Assembly: GCF_000785535.1 (NCBI RefSeq)
Contig: NZ_CP007595.1
Coordinates: forward strand, 2,812,439 to 2,876,438
Length of the DNA: 64,000 nt
Reading direction: 5' to 3'
Source of the DNA: Arthrobacter sp. PAMC 25486
GTDB taxonomy: Bacteria; Actinomycetota; Actinomycetes; Actinomycetales; Micrococcaceae
Shown here: positions 18,381 through 27,891 of the stretch, piece after piece
Numbering within the stretch: the stretch's first letter is position 1
How the letters are laid out: each line of letters begins with the position of its first letter
Notes under the pieces: model-generated
Database searches by the model: none
Seen by the model: the letters and a program-made list of their open reading frames with translations, nothing else
Told to the model about the DNA's origin: nothing
Translations under genes and position numbers: made by a program

Positions 18381-19835
18381 TCAATCATCCAGGCCGAGGG
18401 GTGGCGTGGGCAGGCCGAAGGTGTTTTTTAGCGCCGATCTGGCAGCAAACCAGCCGCCCATGCCGTGCACTGCCGGACCCGGCGGCGTCGAGGCTGAGCC
18501 CAAATACAGTCCGGGCGCCGGAGTGCGCCACGGGTCCCGGGAGATGACCGGACGCCTGAGCAGCTGCGCCATCGTAACGGCGCCGGAGCCGATGTCCCCG
18601 CCAATATAGTTGGCGTTGTAGTCTCCCGTTTCCTGCGCTGTCTGCGCACTACTGGCCAGAATCAGGTCCCTGAATCCCGGGGCGTGCTTCTCCACGGCGG
18701 CAATAACTTGTTCGCTGCAGTCCCGCGTGGACCCGGAGGGCACGTGTGTGTAGGCCCAAAAGGTGTGGCGGCCCGCAGGTGCCCGGCTGGCGTCGATGAC
18801 CGACGGCTGTACGGCGAGAACATAGGGGTCTGCCGGATACCGGCCCGCCAGCACCTCGCCCTCGGCAAAGGCAATCGCCTCCCTCGACCCCCCGAGGTGC
18901 AGTGTGGGCGCCTGACCCAACTCAGAAGCCGTCCACGGCACAGGGCCGGACAGCGCAAAATCCACCTTGAATACGCCGGCACCGTACTTGAACGATTCCA
19001 ACTGGCGTATATAACGTAGCGGCAGCTCAGGGCGTGCCATGAGCGCCAATGCCCTGGGCGTGGTGTCGCAGATGACGGCCTTCGCACCGGTTGCCGCCCG
19101 CAGTTCGGCCACACTGTCGATCCGTTCGGAGCGTGAAATCCTCCCCCCGTGGGCCACCAGGTCGGCGGCCATGGCATCGGCAATCGCCTGTGTGCCGCCC
19201 TTGGGCACGGGCCATCCCCCGGCATGTGCCAACACCCCCAACAACAACCCTGCTCCGGATGTGGCCAGCGATGGCAACCGCCCGATCGCATGCGCCCCCA
19301 CTCCTGTGAGCATGGCCGGGGCAACGTCTTCCCGGAAACCCAGGTTCCACGCGGGCGTGCCCTGGGCCAGGGTCCGCAAGCCGTATTGCAGCACGGCTAG
19401 CGGGTCGCGGGGGAACCGGAGCAAATTGTCCTGGGTGAAGTCAACAACGCCGGCTAGTCGGTTCAACAGCGGCTGCATCAAGTGCCGCCAGGCCTGCCCG
19501 TCGGCCCCCAGTCCCTCAGCTGTCCGCTCGAGGTTGCGGTAGGCAATTCCGGCACGTCCGCCGTCGAGCGGGTGTCCATAGGAAATGTCGGGCACCAACA
19601 ACTCAATCCGCCGGGCCAGCTCAAATGCTTGGAAGAACGGTGACGCCAGGGCCATTGGATGCACGGCCGCACATACATCGTGCCGGTACCCGGGCAGTGT
19701 CAGCTCCGCGGTGCGGGTACCGCCGCCCACCGCATCCGCAGCCTCGAAAAGCTGGACGGAGAGTCCTGCCCTGGCCATGGTTACGGCGGCCGCCAGGCCG
19801 TTCGGCCCCGAGCCAACAACTGCTACATCAACCAT
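18381..19835 (-). CDS. phytoene-dehydrogenase-like FAD oxidoreductase
   Basis: A 484-residue protein beginning with a dinucleotide-binding motif (VAVVGSGPNGLAAAVTMARAG) and continuing with ADAVGGGTRTAEL, as in the CrtI/FixC-like NAD(P)/FAD oxidoreductases. A C-terminal FAD-contact region GLYLGSASTPPGPAVHGMGG is also present. No carotenoid genes are nearby, so a carotenoid role is not supported; the annotation is to family level only. Its start overlaps the end of the upstream membrane-protein gene by 8 bases, so they share a transcript. The long hairpin at 18242-18307 is downstream. Confidence 0.85.
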   Translation of the reverse strand: MVDVAVVGSGPNGLAAAVTMARAGLSVQLFEAADAVGGGTRTAELTLPGYRHDVCAAVHPMALASPFFQAFELARRIELLVPDISYGHPLDGGRAGIAYRNLERTAEGLGADGQAWRHLMQPLLNRLAGVVDFTQDNLLRFPRDPLAVLQYGLRTLAQGTPAWNLGFREDVAPAMLTGVGAHAIGRLPSLATSGAGLLLGVLAHAGGWPVPKGGTQAIADAMAADLVAHGGRISRSERIDSVAELRAATGAKAVICDTTPRALALMARPELPLRYIRQLESFKYGAGVFKVDFALSGPVPWTASELGQAPTLHLGGSREAIAFAEGEVLAGRYPADPYVLAVQPSVIDASRAPAGRHTFWAYTHVPSGSTRDCSEQVIAAVEKHAPGFRDLILASSAQTAQETGDYNANYIGGDIGSGAVTMAQLLRRPVISRDPWRTPAPGLYLGSASTPPGPAVHGMGGWFAARSALKNTFGLPTPPLGLDD

Positions 19836-21315
19836 GCCGGTCGCCCGCAGTGGGGGTGCCAGAGGACAGGGTGCCCACCGAAGTTGTGTCCACGCTGGCA
19901 GCTGGCTTTACAGCCGCAGATCCCAGCACCCCGGCTTGCGGATCCGCCATGCGTCCGCGGGCCACCACATCGTGTTCCGGGGCGTACATGTCCCGGATGA
20001 CAATGCCCACCAGGGCGCAGGTCGCCAGGGCGGAAAACATGGCGGCCATCAGGAAATACGGCATGTCGATGGCGTGCTGGCTGCCAATGTCGCCCAGAAT
20101 CTTGCTGCGGAACAGCATCAAGGCGATGAAATGTGCCACCACGGCAGCCTGCCACAACAGCACCGGCCGCCACTGTGGCAGGGCCAGCACCACCAGCGGC
20201 AGCAGCCACATGGCATGCCAGGGTTCGGCCCCCTTGTTCAGCACCATGAACCCAGCCGCCGCCACGAACAGCAGCTGTCCCACCCGGGGCCGAATCGGTG
20301 CATAGAGGGCCAGTGTCAACAGGCCAAAAACTAGCACCGCCAGCAAAACCGTGGCCAGCGCATTAGCCACGCCAACATCCATGGACACCCAGCCCATGCG
20401 TTCTGCGACGAGGTTGTAGCCGCCATAAATGGACGACTCGCTGGGCTTAGCCGCCAGCAACGCCCTGAGGTAGTTCGGGTATGCGGGAGGATTGACAAGC
20501 ATGACGGGCGTCAGCACCAGCAACCAGGCCACCAGCGCTGCGGCCAGCATTTCCAGCATCTTTGTCACCCGACCGGCACGGATCCCCAAAAAGAGCAGGG
20601 CAAGCAGAATCACCAAGGGGTAGGGGGCCGCCATCGCCGCAACACCCAGAACCGCCCCGGCGGCGACCACCCTGCTGCGCGCAAACAGATAGACGGCAAC
20701 AGCCGCCAGGGCAACCGCCCAGAAATCCCAGCTCACGTAGGCCATAAGGATGAGCACGGGGCTGGTGGCCACGATCGCGGCGTCCCAACTCCGGCGGCCA
20801 GCCGTACGGGCCACAATCACCACCGTGATGATCCACAGCACCGCAATCAGTGCGGCATTAACGTCGAAGAAAGCCAGCTGCCGCGGGGCGCCGTCGCCGC
20901 TTGCAGCCGGCAGCCATGACGTCAACCAGGCGGTCAGGCCGGCAACCCAGCCAGCCAGCACGGAATCCCCAAACGGAGATCCCTGGCTGAAGAACGGAAA
21001 GTGTGTGCCGAGCATGTCGTTGACAAAGGAGTTGGGGAACGCCGAGTAACACACGGTGGAGTACTGGTCCGGCGTGGTCCACCCGGAGGTGCGGCAGTGC
21101 GACTTGCCCAGGACCGCGATCAGTGCGGCCACAGCTGTCATGAGCACCAGCACCCGTTCAACCGTGAAGAACCCCGGCTGGATGACTCCCGGGGCGGTCC
21201 GTTTCCCCAACGGCCCGCCCACCGGTTCCGTCATGGTGGACAGCAAGGCGTCGCTACGTGAAGGAACAACAAGGGGATGCGGGGTCGATGACCCCAAGGG
21301 CGGTGATTCCTGCAT
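19828..21315 (-). CDS. polytopic membrane protein, GT87/mannosyltransferase-like
   Basis: A protein of about 495 residues with ten or more hydrophobic helices, a long loop after the first helix (CRTSGWTTPDQYSTVCYSAFPN) and an acidic C-terminal tail. The layout resembles actinobacterial polyprenyl-phosphate-mannose-dependent (GT-C/GT87, DUF2029-like) glycosyltransferases, but I see no decisive catalytic motif. Start choice is uncertain: ATG 21315 (MQESPPLG) is used, and GTG 21348 is possible; neither has a good ribosome-binding site. It is co-transcribed with the oxidoreductase downstream (8-base overlap). Confidence 0.75.
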   Translation of the reverse strand: MQESPPLGSSTPHPLVVPSRSDALLSTMTEPVGGPLGKRTAPGVIQPGFFTVERVLVLMTAVAALIAVLGKSHCRTSGWTTPDQYSTVCYSAFPNSFVNDMLGTHFPFFSQGSPFGDSVLAGWVAGLTAWLTSWLPAASGDGAPRQLAFFDVNAALIAVLWIITVVIVARTAGRRSWDAAIVATSPVLILMAYVSWDFWAVALAAVAVYLFARSRVVAAGAVLGVAAMAAPYPLVILLALLFLGIRAGRVTKMLEMLAAALVAWLLVLTPVMLVNPPAYPNYLRALLAAKPSESSIYGGYNLVAERMGWVSMDVGVANALATVLLAVLVFGLLTLALYAPIRPRVGQLLFVAAAGFMVLNKGAEPWHAMWLLPLVVLALPQWRPVLLWQAAVVAHFIALMLFRSKILGDIGSQHAIDMPYFLMAAMFSALATCALVGIVIRDMYAPEHDVVARGRMADPQAGVLGSAAVKPAASVDTTSVGTLSSGTPTAGDRHG

Positions 21316-21346
21316 GATCACGAGCCTACCGGGTGGCGGCCCAGCC

Positions 21347-21388
21347 ACCGGGAAAGCATCACCGGGAAAGTGTTATCGGGAAAGCTTC
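21347..21388. repeat. 14-bp tandem repeat, three copies
   Basis: ACCGGGAAAGCATC, ACCGGGAAAGTGTT and ATCGGGAAAGCTTC follow each other directly in the gap upstream of the membrane-protein gene. Function unknown. Confidence 0.7.
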
Positions 21389-21438
21389 AGCGCCAAGCTA
21401 CAGCCCCACTCCGCCGGGCGACAGCCCCACCCTCAGGG

Positions 21439-22068
21439 CTACAGGCCCCACTGCTCAACGGCGGGAGTCTTCTTGTCCCAGCCGAGGGTGCAGACCTTCG
21501 CTGTGCCCAACACAAAGTGGCGACCCTCCCCGCCCGGCAGACCCAGCCAGCGGGCTGTCAGGATGCGCAAGAAGTGCCCGTGCGCCACCAACAGTACGTT
21601 CGCCGGTGCACCGTCGTCCCGTTTCACCGCACGCACCCGCTCCACGATGCGGTCCGCCCGGGCAGCCACCGATTCCAGCGACTCGCCATTGGGCACGCCA
21701 TCATCCCAAATCAGGTAGCCGGGGTTCTGTGCCCGCACCACGGCACTGTCGATGCCTTCGTAATCGCCGTAGTCCCATTCGACGGCGTTCGGCTCCACCA
21801 CGGCGTCGGGAAAGCCCGCCAGCGTGGCCGTCTTGTGGGCCCGTTGCAGCGGTGAGGTGAGCACTAGGTCGAGCTCGACGCCGGACAGTGCGGCCTGCGC
21901 GGAGCGCGCCTGCCCTTCGCCCACTTCTGTCAACGGCATGTCGGTCAGTCCCGTGTACTGTCCGCTGCGGGACCATTCGGTCTCGCCGTGGCGCAGCAGC
22001 CACAGCTTGGGGCCGCCGGGGATGGCCGCGGCGCTGGCCGGGATGGTTTCTGCAGATTCATTGCTCAT
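21439..22068 (-). CDS. histidine phosphatase family protein
   Basis: A 209-residue protein with the phosphoglycerate-mutase/acid-phosphatase fold: catalytic LLRHGETEW (His about 26), the conserved arginine in SPLQRAHKTA, and the second histidine in LLVAHGHFLRIL. Members act as phosphatases on small metabolites or as mutases; the short length and lack of mutase-specific loops favour a phosphatase. It ends 124 bases before the start of the membrane-protein gene on the same strand and begins 49 bases after the CCA-adding enzyme gene ends. Confidence 0.9.
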   Translation of the reverse strand: MSNESAETIPASAAAIPGGPKLWLLRHGETEWSRSGQYTGLTDMPLTEVGEGQARSAQAALSGVELDLVLTSPLQRAHKTATLAGFPDAVVEPNAVEWDYGDYEGIDSAVVRAQNPGYLIWDDGVPNGESLESVAARADRIVERVRAVKRDDGAPANVLLVAHGHFLRILTARWLGLPGGEGRHFVLGTAKVCTLGWDKKTPAVEQWGL

Positions 22069-22117
22069 GGTGCATATTCCAATCAGAGAATATTACGAAA
22101 AAGGAATGTATTCGGTC

Positions 22118-23575
22118 TCAGTCCCTGGCAGCTTCTGCCGGTTGTGATTCTGGCTGCTGCGTCCACCAGCTGCGCAGTTCTGCTTCGGCTCTTTCAGGCC
22201 CCAAGGGTCCGTGTTCCATGCGAAGTTCCAGCAGGTGGTTGTAGGCGCGGCCCACAACCCGGCCTGGCTTGATGTCCAGCAAGGCCATGATTGCGCCGCC
22301 GTCCAGATCGGGACGGATGGAGTCTAGTTCTTCCTGTTCGGCCAGGACGGCGATGCGCTGTTCCAGGTCGTCGTAGGCGAAGGAGAGCCGCTCTGCCTTG
22401 CGCTGGTTGCGTGTTGTCACGTCCGAACGTGTCAGCCTGTGCAGGCGCTCCAACAGCGGACCGGCATCCGTCACATAGCGGCGCACAGCAGAATCGCTCC
22501 AGCCAGCTTCCCCATATCCGTAGAAACGCATGTGCAGCTCAACCAGCCGGGACACGGCCTTGATGGAGTCATTGTCAAAGCGCAGGGCCTTCATGCGCTT
22601 GGCTGTGAGCTTCGCCCCGGCCAAATCATGGTGGCGGAAACTGACCCCTCCGCCGGGTTCAAAACGGCGGGTCTTGGGCTTGCCGACGTCGTGCATCAGG
22701 GCAGCGAAACGCAGGATAAAGTCAGGGCCGGGCACGGCGCCATCCGGTCCTGTTTCCAGGGATGCGGCCTGTTCCAGCACCTGCAGCGAGTGCTGGTACA
22801 CGTCCTTGTGCCGGTGGTGTTCATCGGTTTCCAGCTTGAGTGCGGGTACCTCCGGCAGCACCAATTCGGCCAGCCCGGTGTCGACCAGGATGTCCACACC
22901 GGCCCGGGGGTGTGCACCACAAATCAGCTTCACCAGTTCCTCCCGGACACGCTCCGCAGAGATGATGCTGATCCGTTGCGCCATGCCGGTCATGGCCGCC
23001 AGCACGTCGGAGTGCAGGGAAAAGCCCAGCTGGGAGGCGAAGCGGGCGGCCCGCATCATGCGCAGTGGATCGTCGGAGAAGGAGTCCTCAGCGGCTCCCG
23101 GAGTCCGCAGGATGCCGGCGGCAAGGTCGGCAGCGCCGCCAAACGGGTCGATGAGTTCCATCTCGGGCAGGCGCAGCGCCATCGCGTTGACGCTGAAGTC
23201 CCTGCGCTGCAGATCGTCCACGAGAGAGGTTCCGAACGCCACAATGGGTTTGCGGGAGTCGGGATCGTACGCCTCGGCACGGTAGGTGGTGATCTCTATG
23301 AGCAGCACCTCCTTGTTCCGGTTGCGTTTCCGGAAGCCGATGGTGCCGAAGTCCCGGCCCATTTCCCAATGCGAGTCCGCCCACTTTTTGGCCACACCGA
23401 GGATCTGCTCGGGTGTGGCGTTGGTGGTGAAGTCCAAGTCAGGGGATGTTCGTCCCAAAAAGAGGTCCCGCACAGGTCCGCCAACAAGGGAAAGCTCGTA
23501 TCCGGCGTCGGCAAAAAGCCGTCCAAGCTCGAGGACGACCGGGTCAAATTTTGAAGTATCAAGCGCTAAATCCAT
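22118..23575 (-). CDS. cca: CCA tRNA nucleotidyltransferase
   Basis: A 485-residue enzyme that adds CCA to tRNA 3' ends. The class II nucleotidyltransferase head has GGPVRDLFLGR and the metal-binding DLDFTT (about 37-57), then the RRDFSVNAMALRL motif and the RMMRAARFASQLGF neck. An HD domain (ALMHDVGKPKTR, about 290) follows, as in actinobacterial and some bacterial versions. One of the two tRNA genes in the window lacks an encoded CCA and needs this enzyme. AAGGA is close to the ATG. It is divergent from the Nudix gene and likely shares its promoter region. Confidence 0.95.
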   Translation of the reverse strand: MDLALDTSKFDPVVLELGRLFADAGYELSLVGGPVRDLFLGRTSPDLDFTTNATPEQILGVAKKWADSHWEMGRDFGTIGFRKRNRNKEVLLIEITTYRAEAYDPDSRKPIVAFGTSLVDDLQRRDFSVNAMALRLPEMELIDPFGGAADLAAGILRTPGAAEDSFSDDPLRMMRAARFASQLGFSLHSDVLAAMTGMAQRISIISAERVREELVKLICGAHPRAGVDILVDTGLAELVLPEVPALKLETDEHHRHKDVYQHSLQVLEQAASLETGPDGAVPGPDFILRFAALMHDVGKPKTRRFEPGGGVSFRHHDLAGAKLTAKRMKALRFDNDSIKAVSRLVELHMRFYGYGEAGWSDSAVRRYVTDAGPLLERLHRLTRSDVTTRNQRKAERLSFAYDDLEQRIAVLAEQEELDSIRPDLDGGAIMALLDIKPGRVVGRAYNHLLELRMEHGPLGPERAEAELRSWWTQQPESQPAEAARD

Positions 23576-23703
23576 GGTTCCTTAAGAATGCCAGACTTTT
23601 CCCGGCACGCACCCGTTCGCGCGCTCCGCCTGCTTTTACGGACATGGCAAACCGCGTGCCACCCTGTCATCATCCGTGCCCAAAGATAGCTAGAGTGGAC
23701 TCC

Positions 23704-24243
23704 ATGGTTCACCCAGTGCCGCGCGCGCCCAAGAGGAACCCGTTGCCGCCGGCAATGGGCGCCCAGGGCATGCCCGCCGCACAGCCGGTCCCCAGCCAGC
23801 TGCCCACCATGGAGGAAGTCTCTGCCGGCGGTGTGGTTATTGAGATGCACGACGGCGGACCTCGGGTTGCGATCATTGCGCGCATCAACCGCGGTGGTCG
23901 GCTTGAGTGGTGCCTGCCCAAGGGTCATCCCGAAGGTGCCGAGACGCATGCCGAGGCTGCTGTCCGGGAGATTGAGGAAGAAACCGGGATCGCCGGGGAC
24001 GTGCTGGCCCCCTTGGGCAGCATTGATTACTGGTTTACCGTCAGCGGCCACCGGGTGCACAAGACAGTCCACCATTTCCTGTTGCGGGCAACAGGCGGCT
24101 TTCTCACCATTGAGAACGACCCCGACCACGAGGCCGTCGACGTGGCGTGGGTTCCCTTGGATGAGCTGGCGAAGAAGCTCTCCTTCCCCAACGAACGCCG
24201 CATCACCGACCTTGCCCGGGAATTGCTGCCCGTGCATTTCTAG
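23704..24243 (+). CDS. Nudix hydrolase
   Basis: A 179-residue protein. A Pro-rich N-terminal stretch of about 35 residues precedes a Nudix domain with the full Nudix box (GHPEGAETHAEAAVREIEEE, then TG; about residues 78-100). It hydrolyses nucleoside diphosphate derivatives; the substrate is unknown. I take ATG 23704; the open frame extends far upstream but overlaps the cca gene on the other strand. In many actinobacteria a Nudix gene is found next to cca and just before murJ, as here. Confidence 0.88.
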   Translation: MVHPVPRAPKRNPLPPAMGAQGMPAAQPVPSQLPTMEEVSAGGVVIEMHDGGPRVAIIARINRGGRLEWCLPKGHPEGAETHAEAAVREIEEETGIAGDVLAPLGSIDYWFTVSGHRVHKTVHHFLLRATGGFLTIENDPDHEAVDVAWVPLDELAKKLSFPNERRITDLARELLPVHF

Positions 24244-24358
24244 GCGCTGCCATTAGGCACTGCCATTTCTAGCCACCACCTTTTCTAAGCAGCCGTTCCG
24301 CTGTCACCGGCGCACCCCATTCGCCACTGTTATCAGCGCTCCTCAAGGCTTGGGTGAG

Positions 24359-26272
24359 ATGATGGGAGAGATGTCTAACGAAGAACGGGTTCAGATCCCG
24401 CCAAAACCCACCGCAGCGCCACGGGTGGCAGCCCACCTGCTCAGCATGGACACCTCAATGCTGGCAGCCGTGCAGGCTTCCCCGCATTCGGCCATGCAGG
24501 CGGACCCGTACACCCAGTCGCAGTCGCTGGTGACCGATGCCACCGACGGAACCGCCGGCCGTGCGCCGTCGTCCGCTGCAGGAACAAGCGCTGACGGAAC
24601 AAGCACCGGCAGGGAAAGTACCGGAGGGACAAGCGCAGCACGTTCCGGCGCCTCCATGGCCATCGGGACACTGGCATCGCGCATTCTGGGTTTCATCAAG
24701 GGCATGGTGCTGGCCATCGCCATCGTCGGCACCCCGGTCGCCGACATCTTTGAGGGTTCCAACTACCTGCCAAACCTGATCTTTGTGATGCTTGCCGGCG
24801 GCGTCTTCAATGCGGTGCTGATTCCGCAGATCGCCAAGGCCAGCAAGGATCCGGACCGGGGCACCGAATTCATTTCCCGGCTGCTGACCATTGGCATTCT
24901 TGGCCTGCTGGGCCTCACTGTGGTGGTCATGCTCCTGGTGGTTCCCATCATGGGGCTGACCATGTCATTCACGGGCAGAAACATGGAACTCGCCATCACT
25001 TTTGGTCTGTTCCTTTTGCCGCAAATCTTCTTTTACGGCCTGTATTCCCTGCTGGGCCAGGTGCTCAACGCGCACAACGCCTTCAAGGCCTACGCGTGGG
25101 CGCCGGTCATCAACAATGTGGTGGCCATTGCTGGACTCCTGGTTTTCATTGCCGTTGCCGGCAGCGCCGCAGCCACCCCTCACACCGTGGAGAACTGGAC
25201 CCTGGGGGAAACCTGGATGCTGGCCGGCACGGCCACCCTGGGCATCGTCGTCCAGGCCGCTGTGCTGATCATTCCAGTGCACAGGCTGGGCCTGAACCTT
25301 CGCCCCAAGTTTGGGTTGAAGGGCACGGGGCTTGGCTCAACCGCCAAGATTGCCAGTTGGACCATGGGCACCATGATCATCGGCAATTTGTTCTTCCTCG
25401 TCATCCTGCGGGTCGCCACCATCCCGACGGGCGGGGACAGTGAAGCCGCCCCACAATCCGACGTTCCTGGCATGTTCGTATTGAGCCGCGCCACCGAGCT
25501 GTACATCATGCCGCATTCGATCATTGCCCTGTCCATCGCCACGGTGATGTTTACGGCCATGGCCCATGCGGCTGCCAGCAAGGACCTCTCGGGGGTGCGC
25601 AGCTCGCTGTCCACGGCACTGCGCACCACCGGCATCGCCACGGTGTTTGCCGGCATCGCGTTGGTGGTGCTTTCCGGCCCCTTTGGCATGCTCTTCTCCG
25701 GCAACCAGCCCGACGTCGGCCGGCAGGTGGCCATCACCCTGGCCATTCTTGCCATCGGAGCCCCGTTTTACAGCATCAATTTTATCCTTAACCGGGTGTT
25801 TTATGCCCAGGAGAATGCCAAGACGCCGTTCATTATTCAGTGCATCATGGTGGGGATTGGTTTATGCACGGCACTGGCTGCCAGCCAGCTGCCGCATGAA
25901 TGGATCATTTATGGGTTGGCGCTCAGCTACACCATCAGCAATGTTTCCGCCCCGATCATCAGCCATTTCTTCCTCCGCGCAAAGCTCGGTGATTACGGTG
26001 GTGGCCTGATCCTGCGGGCGCACATGCGCTACCTGATTGCTGCCCTGGTCGCCGGCATTGCAGGCGAAGTCATACTTCGCTTCTTTGGCAGTTCCACACC
26101 TGAGGGATTCATGTGGTCATCCATTGCCGCCTCCGCAATAGTCTTGGCGGTGGTGGGCACCGCCATGGCGATAATTTATATTGTTATTCTCAAACAATTG
26201 CGTGTCGCCGAAGTGGATGCCCTGTTGAATCCCTTGCTGGCCAAAGTTCGCAACCGCCTGCCATCCCGGTAG
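24359..26272 (+). CDS. murJ: lipid II flippase MurJ
   Basis: A protein of about 637 residues. After a cytoplasmic N-terminal tail of about 100 residues, rich in Gly, Ser, Thr and Ala, come about fourteen membrane helices in the MviN/MurJ arrangement (ASRILGFIKGMVLA, RAKLGDYGGGLILR near the end). MurJ moves lipid II to the outer face of the membrane for wall synthesis. The start is ambiguous among 24359, 24362 and 24371 (MSNEERVQIPP); 24359 has the better-spaced upstream GGGTGAG. No kinase-like domain is fused at the C-terminus; a kinase-like N-lobe is in the next gene instead. Confidence 0.92.
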   Translation: MMGEMSNEERVQIPPKPTAAPRVAAHLLSMDTSMLAAVQASPHSAMQADPYTQSQSLVTDATDGTAGRAPSSAAGTSADGTSTGRESTGGTSAARSGASMAIGTLASRILGFIKGMVLAIAIVGTPVADIFEGSNYLPNLIFVMLAGGVFNAVLIPQIAKASKDPDRGTEFISRLLTIGILGLLGLTVVVMLLVVPIMGLTMSFTGRNMELAITFGLFLLPQIFFYGLYSLLGQVLNAHNAFKAYAWAPVINNVVAIAGLLVFIAVAGSAAATPHTVENWTLGETWMLAGTATLGIVVQAAVLIIPVHRLGLNLRPKFGLKGTGLGSTAKIASWTMGTMIIGNLFFLVILRVATIPTGGDSEAAPQSDVPGMFVLSRATELYIMPHSIIALSIATVMFTAMAHAAASKDLSGVRSSLSTALRTTGIATVFAGIALVVLSGPFGMLFSGNQPDVGRQVAITLAILAIGAPFYSINFILNRVFYAQENAKTPFIIQCIMVGIGLCTALAASQLPHEWIIYGLALSYTISNVSAPIISHFFLRAKLGDYGGGLILRAHMRYLIAALVAGIAGEVILRFFGSSTPEGFMWSSIAASAIVLAVVGTAMAIIYIVILKQLRVAEVDALLNPLLAKVRNRLPSR

Positions 26273-26297
26273 TTGAGTTTAATGTCATTGCGGCGAG

Positions 26298-26315
26298 CCA
26301 CGGCTGCAACCGTGG
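26298..26315 (+). terminator. small hairpin after murJ
   Basis: CCACGG (26298-26303) and CCGTGG (26310-26315) enclose a six-base loop, with TGTTTTCC about 10 bases later. This is weak evidence; read-through to the next gene is possible. Confidence 0.35.
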
Positions 26316-26405
26316 TGCTTGCAGTGTTTTCCTATAGAATCAGTCAAAATATGGCTTTGTGCGAATACCCAGCACAGGCCACCCTGTATGTAAGAGGAGG
26401 AATTG

Positions 26406-27779
26406 GTGCCACAACCTATTGATGTGGGCTCCATCCTTGGCGGTCGCTACAAGGTGACTGGCCGTATCTTGGCTTCCGCCGAGAACGACGTCATTTTGGA
26501 TGGCCTGGACCAGGTACTTAACCGGCCCGTCAGCATACTGGTCTCTGCTGTTGATAATTCAGCACATCTGACGCAAAGTGCCCGTGAAGTTGCCACCGGT
26601 GCACGGGTATCCAATGTTTCAATCCTGGACCTGGGCGTCCAGGACAATTCAACCTACTTGATCGCGGCGCGGACCACCCCTGCGGACCTGCTTGATCTTG
26701 TTGTGCCCACCGAGCCAACGGATGATGTCTACCAGGAGCCGTTCTTCACCGATACGCTCGGCACTGAAATCTTCGGTGCGGCACGTGATGCTGCACCCGG
26801 CGGCGGCGCCTACGTCTATGACGACGACTCGCCCTTGACACCCGCCAACCCCCTCCCCAAGGTGCGCCAGGAGCCGGCTCCGACTCCTCCACCCACGGCA
26901 GCGGTGACACGATCCACTCAGTCCGGTGCCGCCGTCGTGCCACCTGCAGCGCAAAAGACACCTGCCAAGGTCACGCTCTGGGATGACGCCGACTACGGCT
27001 TCATCAATGATGACCATGACGAGCCTGCCGCCGAAGCCGAAACCCACCGGCCAGGAATATTCCCGGCAGAGTTGCGTGAAGCCAGTGACGATTACGCCGA
27101 TGAGGAAGTGTACGAAGACGACGGCAATGCGCCACGCATCAGCGGCCGTTGGCTGACCGGCGCCATCGTCAGTGTGCTGCTTATTGTCGCCCTCATTTTT
27201 GCCGTCCAGCACATTGGCGGCCTGTTTGACGGTTCCAACCAGGCGGGCAACACCACCTCCGCGCCGACCGGTGAATCAACCAATGCACCCACCACCGAGG
27301 CCCCCGTCGAGCCAAAACCGGTGGCTCCGGTGGTCACGGATCTGACGGACATCACCGAATACGCCCCGGGCGTGCCGAACTACGGTGAAACGTACTTCCC
27401 CCGCCTGAAGGACGCCATCGACGGCAACACGGGCACCTACTGGCCCACCGTAGAGTTCTCGAACGCCGAATTTGCCGGCATGACGGACAGCATCAACCTT
27501 GTTGCTGCGCTGGCCGAAGAGTCCACCATCAGCTCGGTCACGATCAACCAGCTGACCGGTTCCGGCGGCCAGTTCAACATCTTGACCAACAGCAAGCCGT
27601 CACTTGAGGGCGCCACGAAGATCGGCAGCGGCTCATTCAGCGCCCCCGAGTTCACACTGACTGCCGCCCCCGGAGTCAAGGCACAATACGTCATCATCAA
27701 CTTCACGCAGCTGCCGAACCTGGCACCGTTTGTGACGTACCCCTTTGGCTTGAAGATTTCTGAAATCAGCATTAAGTAG
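26406..27779 (+). CDS. membrane protein with truncated protein-kinase-like N-lobe
   Basis: A 457-residue protein. The GTG at 26406 sits five bases after GAGGAGG (26394-26400); a TTG two bases from that site is less likely. Residues about 8-100 look like the N-lobe of a Ser/Thr kinase (ILGGRYKVTGRILASAEND) but the catalytic loop and activation segment are absent. A long acidic, proline-rich linker follows (about 105-250), then one membrane helix (LTGAIVSVLLIVALIFAVQ, about 257-275) and an extracellular Thr-rich stretch ending in a beta-sandwich-like domain of about 150 residues (discoidin-like). In mycobacteria a pseudokinase fused to MurJ binds a regulator; this protein may play that role in trans. 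That role is inferred. Confidence 0.75.
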   Translation: MPQPIDVGSILGGRYKVTGRILASAENDVILDGLDQVLNRPVSILVSAVDNSAHLTQSAREVATGARVSNVSILDLGVQDNSTYLIAARTTPADLLDLVVPTEPTDDVYQEPFFTDTLGTEIFGAARDAAPGGGAYVYDDDSPLTPANPLPKVRQEPAPTPPPTAAVTRSTQSGAAVVPPAAQKTPAKVTLWDDADYGFINDDHDEPAAEAETHRPGIFPAELREASDDYADEEVYEDDGNAPRISGRWLTGAIVSVLLIVALIFAVQHIGGLFDGSNQAGNTTSAPTGESTNAPTTEAPVEPKPVAPVVTDLTDITEYAPGVPNYGETYFPRLKDAIDGNTGTYWPTVEFSNAEFAGMTDSINLVAALAEESTISSVTINQLTGSGGQFNILTNSKPSLEGATKIGSGSFSAPEFTLTAAPGVKAQYVIINFTQLPNLAPFVTYPFGLKISEISIK

Positions 27780-27789
27780 CCCTCGCAGC

Positions 27790-27822
27790 ACCGGCGCGGA
27801 ATAACCGCGTTCCCGCGCCGGT
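27790..27822 (+). terminator. GC-rich hairpin between the kinase-like gene and trxB
   Basis: A ten-pair stem (27790-27799 with 27813-27822; core CCGGCGCGG/CCGCGCCGG) encloses a 13-base loop. There is no T-tract. Confidence 0.5.
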
Positions 27823-27891
27823 TGTGGATAGCGAAGGTCCCGTTGGGCTGCCGTTGCGGTTCAATCAATGAAGGAAGAGGAACACCCACCC

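Noticed and set aside
22439..23554. A 371-codon open frame antisense to cca
   Set aside because: It mirrors the CCA-adding enzyme and shows no protein-like composition.
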